Assembly (NCBI GenBank): GCA_002083635.1
Contig: MSXP01000005.1
Coordinates: 341,108-405,107 of the forward strand
Source of the DNA: Proteobacteria bacterium ST_bin12
GTDB taxonomy: Bacteria > Pseudomonadota > Gammaproteobacteria > Burkholderiales > Methylophilaceae
Direction of reading: 5' to 3'
Length of the DNA stretch: 64,000 nucleotides
Part shown: piece after piece, positions 60,056-64,000 of the stretch
How positions within the stretch are numbered: the first letter of the stretch is position 1
How the letters are laid out: the number at the start of each line of letters is the position of its first letter
Made by a program: the position numbers and the translations under genes
The notes under the pieces: model-generated
The model's database searches: none
Told to the model about the DNA's origin: nothing
The model's input: only the letters and a program-made list of their open reading frames with translations

Positions 60056-60070
60056 GAGGGCTATGCCCTC
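60056..60070 (-). terminator. weak terminator after the DUF2782 gene
   Basis: A 6-bp stem GAGGGC/GCCCTC with a 3-nt loop is followed on the minus strand by TTAATTTTT. It lies about 40 bp after the DUF2782 stop and 22 bp before thrB. Confidence 0.4.
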
Positions 60071-60110
60071 CTAACATATCATTAAATATGGATCACACAA
60101 ACATGACAAA

Positions 60111-60488
60111 CTAAAATCTAAAGATAATCCATTTGGGCACACTTAATGGTGGATTTGGCCCAATATTTACCCAGCCGCCATTTGAATCTTCTTTATGCAA
60201 ATAATAAGGCACGCCATGCTCGGGCGTTACTTTCATCATATATATCTCACCATTGATACGATATTCCTCAATCGTTTCTGCGCCTTTCTTGCGAATGGTG
60301 ATTTGAGGCTCCAAAGCAGGGTCTTCTAAAGCTTCACCATCAATCACTTTTGGTGGCGGTTGCACTTGCTCTAGCAATTCTAAATCATTGGGTTGCGCGG
60401 CAGAGCTTATACTGGCGGCAAGTGACAGTGACATAGCAACAACTAGCAATGTGGTTAATTTGATGTTTTGCTTCAATGTACTTTTCAT
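60111..60488 (-). CDS. DUF2782 exported protein
   Basis: The protein has 125 residues. A signal peptide (about 1-31) is followed by the conserved DUF2782 core: EPQITIRKKGAETIEEYRIN and GEIYMMKVTPEHGVPYYLHK. Members lie near thrB and polA in many betaproteobacteria. No function is known. It is divergent from nothing close and is followed by thrB after 76 bp. Confidence 0.85.
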   Translation of the reverse strand: MKSTLKQNIKLTTLLVVAMSLSLAASISSAAQPNDLELLEQVQPPPKVIDGEALEDPALEPQITIRKKGAETIEEYRINGEIYMMKVTPEHGVPYYLHKEDSNGGWVNIGPNPPLSVPKWIIFRF

Positions 60489-60577
60489 TGCTGTGCTTTC
60501 TATGTTGCTGCTAGTTAAATTGAATTAATTCATTCTAACAAAAGCCCGCTAAAAAAACAGGATAAAACAGTTGTTGC

Positions 60578-61300
60578 TTATAAATATAGCTGAATTTTGC
60601 GCTCGGCTGGGGTTAGCTCAAATCCTGTTAATTCATAATGTTTAAATATCGCCTCAACAATTTCTTTAGGCTCGTCAATCATTTGAATCAAATCCATATC
60701 TTGTGGAGATGCCATGCCTTCTAACACCAACGTATTTTTCAGCCAATCCACCAAGCCCGCCCAAAAATCCTTGCACACTAAAATAATCGGAATTTTGCGC
60801 GATTTACCCGTTTGCACCAGCGTAATTGCCTCCATCAATTCATCCAATGTGCCAAAACCACCTGGCATCACCACGTAAGCGCTGGCGTATTTCACAAACA
60901 TCACTTTGCGCATAAAAAAGTATTTAAAGCTAATATCAATATCCTGAAAAGGATTCCCACTTTGCTCAAAAGGTAACTGAATATTTAAACCTACACTTGG
61001 GCCAATACCGGCAAAAGCGCCTTTATTCGCGGCTTCCATAATGCCTGGCCCACCGCCAGAAATCACGCTAAATCCTGCATCCGATAATAATCGAGCGATT
61101 TCTTCGGTTAACTGATAGTAAGGATGCTCAGGCTTGGTGCGCGCGCTACCAAAAATAGAAACCGCAGGCGTAATTTCTTTTAACTTTTCGGTAGCAGACA
61201 CAAATTCTGCCATAATCTCAAAAGCATGCCAGGCTTCAGTTTCTGTGCTTGCGCCATTCAGTAACTCGGGTTCGGTTATTTGTGGTAATTTTTTAATCAT
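60578..61300 (-). CDS. TIGR00730/LOG-family Rossmann-fold protein
   Basis: This 240-residue protein has the LOG signature: ISGGGPGIMEAANKGAF and MPGGFGTLDELMEAITL. Members are cytokinin riboside 5'-monophosphate phosphoribohydrolases or nucleotide hydrolases that release the base from nucleoside monophosphates. The N-terminal extension and the final 50 residues resemble the long bacterial form. It is divergent from polA with a 53-bp gap, so the two share a promoter region. Confidence 0.88.
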   Translation of the reverse strand: MIKKLPQITEPELLNGASTETEAWHAFEIMAEFVSATEKLKEITPAVSIFGSARTKPEHPYYQLTEEIARLLSDAGFSVISGGGPGIMEAANKGAFAGIGPSVGLNIQLPFEQSGNPFQDIDISFKYFFMRKVMFVKYASAYVVMPGGFGTLDELMEAITLVQTGKSRKIPIILVCKDFWAGLVDWLKNTLVLEGMASPQDMDLIQMIDEPKEIVEAIFKHYELTGFELTPAERKIQLYL

Positions 61301-61353
61301 TTGATTGACTCAATAAAATTCTGTTTATTAACTAAATATATCATCTATCGTCT

Positions 61354-64000
61354 ATGAAAACGCTACTGCTTGTTGATGGTTCTTCTTATTTGTATAGGGC
61401 TTTTCATGGCTTGCCCGATTTACGGAGCAAAGCCAATGAGCCGACTGGCGCGATTCGTGGCGTATTGAGTATGCTACGCAAATTGCACAAAGATTACCCT
61501 GCCGATTATAGCGCGTGCGTGTTTGATGCAAAAGGCAAAACCTTTCGCGATGATATTTACCCTGAATACAAAGCGAATCGCCCTAGCATGCCAGATGATT
61601 TGCGTACCCAAGTTGAGCCCTTGCATGAGGCGATTAAAGCGATGGGCTGGCCATTGATTATGGTGGACAATGTGGAGGCTGATGATGTGATTGGCTGTTT
61701 GGCGAAACAAGCCGAAAAACAAGGTGTGCGCGTGATTATCAGCACAGGCGATAAAGATATTTCGCAATTGGTGAACGAGCATGTGACTGTGATTAACACC
61801 ATGCCAAACGCGTTTAGAAAAGGCGACGAAATACTGGATATTGCCGGGGTTGAAGCAAAATTTGGCTTAAAACCAGCATTGATTGTGGATTATTTAACGT
61901 TGATTGGCGATAGCGTAGACAACGTGCCAGGCGTGGAAAAAGTAGGCCCAAAAACCGCGGTGAAATGGTTACAGGAATATGGCTCGCTAGATAATATCAT
62001 CGCGAATGGAGATAAATTTGGTGGTGTTGTGGGTGAAAACCTACGCAAAGCTTTGGATTGGCTGCCGACTGGACGTGAGCTGATTACCATCAAATGCGAT
62101 TTAGACAAATTTGACGGCATGCCCGAAACGTTTGAATCACTCAAATTGCAAACGCAAGATAAATCCAAATTGGCCGCATTATATGACCGGTTTGATTTTA
62201 AAACTTGGCAACGCGAATTAGCGGTTGAAACGGAAACTGAAACGCCAAAACCCGAAATAGCGAATGGCGAAACGGGCAATTTATTCGATTCGCCGAATAA
62301 AAGGCCAGAACTTAACACTCAAAATCACTCAAAAAATTCCGCAACTCCTGCAATATCGCCTGTGATTGAATATCAAGCGATTACCACGCGCAATTTTGAA
62401 ACAATACTAACGAATGAACAGCTGGATAACTGGCTAGCGAAATTGCAATCTGCTCCATTGATTTGTGTGGATACTGAAACCACTTCTTTAGAACCGATGA
62501 CCGCTAAGATTGTTGGCTTATCGTTTTCGGTTGAGGCTGGTAGCGGCGCTTATTTGCCGTTAACACATGATTATTTTGATGCGCCAGAGCAACTGAATTT
62601 TGCAGAAACGCTCGCCAAAATCAAACCGATTTTAGAAAACCCTGATATTAAAAAAGTTGGCCAAAACCTTAAATACGATCAGCACATTTTAGCCAATCAT
62701 GGCATCGCATTAAACGGCATTGCGCACGACACACTGTTGCAATCTTATGTATTTGAAGCGCATAAATCGCATGGCATGGATGCGTTAAGTGAGCGCCATT
62801 TGGGCATTCAAACCATTACGTTTGAAGATGTAGCAGGCAAAGGCGCCAAGCAAGTGAGTTTTAACCAAGTAACGGTAGAAGTGGCCGCCGAATATGCCGC
62901 AGAAGATGCTGACATTACTTTGCAATTGCATCACGCCATGTATCCCAACATTCAAGCTGACGCCAAATTAGATTTTATTTACAGCCAGATTGAAATGCCC
63001 AGCTCGCAGATTCTATTCACGATTGAGCGCAACGGCGTGCTGATAGACCGCGATATGCTGAACGTGCAAAGCAATGAAATTGGCGCAAAATTAGTCGCGC
63101 TTGAAAATCAGGCGTATGAATTGGCTGGCCAACCTTTTAACTTAGGCTCGCCTAAGCAGTTACAAGAAATCTTATTTGATAAATTAGGCATTAAACCCAC
63201 TAAAAAAACACCTTCTGGCGCGCCGAGTACTGATGAAGATGTTTTGCAGGAATTAGCGCTAGACCATCCGCTACCCAAAGTGTTGCTGGAATATCGCGGT
63301 CTGGCAAAATTGAAATCCACTTACACCGATAAACTGCCGCGCATGATAAACGCACAAACGGGGCGCGTGCACACCAGCTACAACCAAGCCGTGGCGATTA
63401 CTGGCAGATTAGCCAGTTCAGACCCCAATTTGCAGAATATTCCTGTGCGCAGCGCAGAAGGCCGCCGCATACGCGAAGCGTTTATTGCGCCAAAAGGTTC
63501 GCATATCGTTTCTGCCGATTATTCTCAGATTGAGCTGCGCATTATGGCGCACCTTTCTCAAGACGCAGGCATGCTGGAAGCCTTTGCCAATAACGAAGAT
63601 ATTCACCGTGCCACCGCTGCCGAGATTTTTGGCGTAGAACGTAGCGCCGTGGATAACGAACAACGTCGCTATGCAAAAGTGATTAACTTTGGCTTGATAT
63701 ATGGCATGAGCGCTTTCGGCTTGGCGCAAAACCTGAATATTGAACGCAGTGCGGCGGCCAGCTATATTGAGCGCTATTTTGCCCGCTACCCCGGCGTACG
63801 CGAATACATGCAAAACACCCGCGAAATCGCTAAAGCGCAAGGCTACGTAGAAACCTATTTCGGCCGCCGCTTATGGGTGCCAGAAATCAACAGCCCCAAT
63901 GTGCAAAGAAGAAACGGCGCCGAACGCGCCGCCATCAACGCCCCTATGCAAGGCACGGCGGCAGATTTGATTAAACTGGCCATGATTGCGGTGGATAAAT
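61354..64000 (+). CDS. polA: DNA polymerase I (3' end beyond the window)
   Basis: The frame starts at ATG 61354 (MKTLLLVDGSSYLYRAFHGL) and stays open to the window end, giving 882 codons; about 30-50 more are expected. Three domains are seen: the 5'-3' exonuclease (about 1-290, with STGDKDISQLV and DYLTLIGDSVDNVPGV), an intact 3'-5' exonuclease (DTETT, NLKYD and YAAEDAD), and the polymerase (SADYSQIELRIMAHLSQD, motif B RRYAKVINFGLIYGMSAFGL). It fills gaps and removes RNA primers. It is divergent from the LOG gene. Confidence 0.96.
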   Translation, partial: MKTLLLVDGSSYLYRAFHGLPDLRSKANEPTGAIRGVLSMLRKLHKDYPADYSACVFDAKGKTFRDDIYPEYKANRPSMPDDLRTQVEPLHEAIKAMGWPLIMVDNVEADDVIGCLAKQAEKQGVRVIISTGDKDISQLVNEHVTVINTMPNAFRKGDEILDIAGVEAKFGLKPALIVDYLTLIGDSVDNVPGVEKVGPKTAVKWLQEYGSLDNIIANGDKFGGVVGENLRKALDWLPTGRELITIKCDLDKFDGMPETFESLKLQTQDKSKLAALYDRFDFKTWQRELAVETETETPKPEIANGETGNLFDSPNKRPELNTQNHSKNSATPAISPVIEYQAITTRNFETILTNEQLDNWLAKLQSAPLICVDTETTSLEPMTAKIVGLSFSVEAGSGAYLPLTHDYFDAPEQLNFAETLAKIKPILENPDIKKVGQNLKYDQHILANHGIALNGIAHDTLLQSYVFEAHKSHGMDALSERHLGIQTITFEDVAGKGAKQVSFNQVTVEVAAEYAAEDADITLQLHHAMYPNIQADAKLDFIYSQIEMPSSQILFTIERNGVLIDRDMLNVQSNEIGAKLVALENQAYELAGQPFNLGSPKQLQEILFDKLGIKPTKKTPSGAPSTDEDVLQELALDHPLPKVLLEYRGLAKLKSTYTDKLPRMINAQTGRVHTSYNQAVAITGRLASSDPNLQNIPVRSAEGRRIREAFIAPKGSHIVSADYSQIELRIMAHLSQDAGMLEAFANNEDIHRATAAEIFGVERSAVDNEQRRYAKVINFGLIYGMSAFGLAQNLNIERSAAASYIERYFARYPGVREYMQNTREIAKAQGYVETYFGRRLWVPEINSPNVQRRNGAERAAINAPMQGTAADLIKLAMIAVDK

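Noticed and set aside
61474..63840. Four minus-strand frames of 70-142 codons within polA
   Set aside because: All are complementary to the conserved open polA frame, which runs uninterrupted from 61354 to the window end.
1..64000. CRISPR array, prophage or complete insertion sequence
   Set aside because: No regularly spaced direct repeats, no phage structural genes and no transposase were seen anywhere in the window.

Overview
This 64 kb window is an ordinary, densely coded chromosomal segment with a few small accessory patches. The base composition is AT-leaning. The gene content points to a betaproteobacterium, most likely of the Methylophilaceae (Methylotenera-like). Indicators are the DUF3683-type FAD/Fe-S fusion oxidase, the betaproteobacterial order of aa3 cytochrome oxidase assembly genes, the BPSS1780, DUF2322 and DUF2782 families, and three exported proteins with PEP-CTERM or VPLPA-CTERM tails. 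The family assignment is inference, since no methylotrophy marker gene lies in the window.

Layout. Positions 1-6.0 kb hold a membrane-anchored phytase-like protein and the giant FAD/Fe-S oxidase. 6.2-9.7 kb holds a TlpA-like thioredoxin, HemJ, an orphan membrane protein, a TetR regulator and a PfkB sugar/nucleoside kinase. 9.8-12.7 kb holds a glycine-zipper lipoprotein, the ornithine-lipid pair olsB-olsA behind a four-repeat PHO-box-like array, and apaH. 12.8-22.4 kb is the aa3 cytochrome c oxidase locus (cytochrome c5, ctaB, ctaA, an SCO-like protein, surf1, DUF2909, ctaE, ctaG, a 37-residue assembly protein, ctaD, ctaC, DUF2244), with tRNA-Arg(CCG) and tRNA-Leu(CAA) nearby. 22.6-30.6 kb holds queA, an exported propeller-like protein, DUF1097, a lytic transglycosylase, proS and a TPM/TPM/LemA group. 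30.7-33.4 kb is a tight minus-strand run of six genes: yefM-yoeB-arfB-tsaB-rimI and a degenerate uracil-DNA-glycosylase-like gene. 33.5-38.7 kb holds VPLPA and PEP-CTERM proteins, a DinG-type helicase, an NlpC/P60 hydrolase and a ferritin-like protein. 38.8-50.9 kb is housekeeping (SelW-like, ctpA, a GlcF-like protein, coq7, OsmC, FKBP, dacB, bioA, pldA, an aldo-keto reductase). 51.0-53.4 kb is groESL with a CIRCE operator. 53.5-54.9 kb is a small accessory islet (two small membrane genes, a MITE-like element, ccdAB). 55.0-64.0 kb holds ung, a multi-hairpin intergenic region, uvrD, thrB, a LOG-family gene and the first 95% or so of polA, cut by the window edge.

The observations most worth following are four. 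First, the olsBA control region combines four 11-bp-spaced TCAT repeats with a perfect 13-bp inverted repeat that swallows the ribosome-binding site and start codon. Second, a toxin-antitoxin module (yefM-yoeB) is coupled by overlapping codons to the ribosome-rescue gene arfB and then to tsaB. Third, a family of about 100-nt nested hairpins shares a TAC-N5-GTA centre while the arms vary and stay complementary; one copy fills the groES-groEL spacer. Fourth, the ung-uvrD gap holds several hairpins with mutually exclusive pairings. No CRISPR array, prophage, complete insertion sequence or secondary-metabolite cluster is visible.
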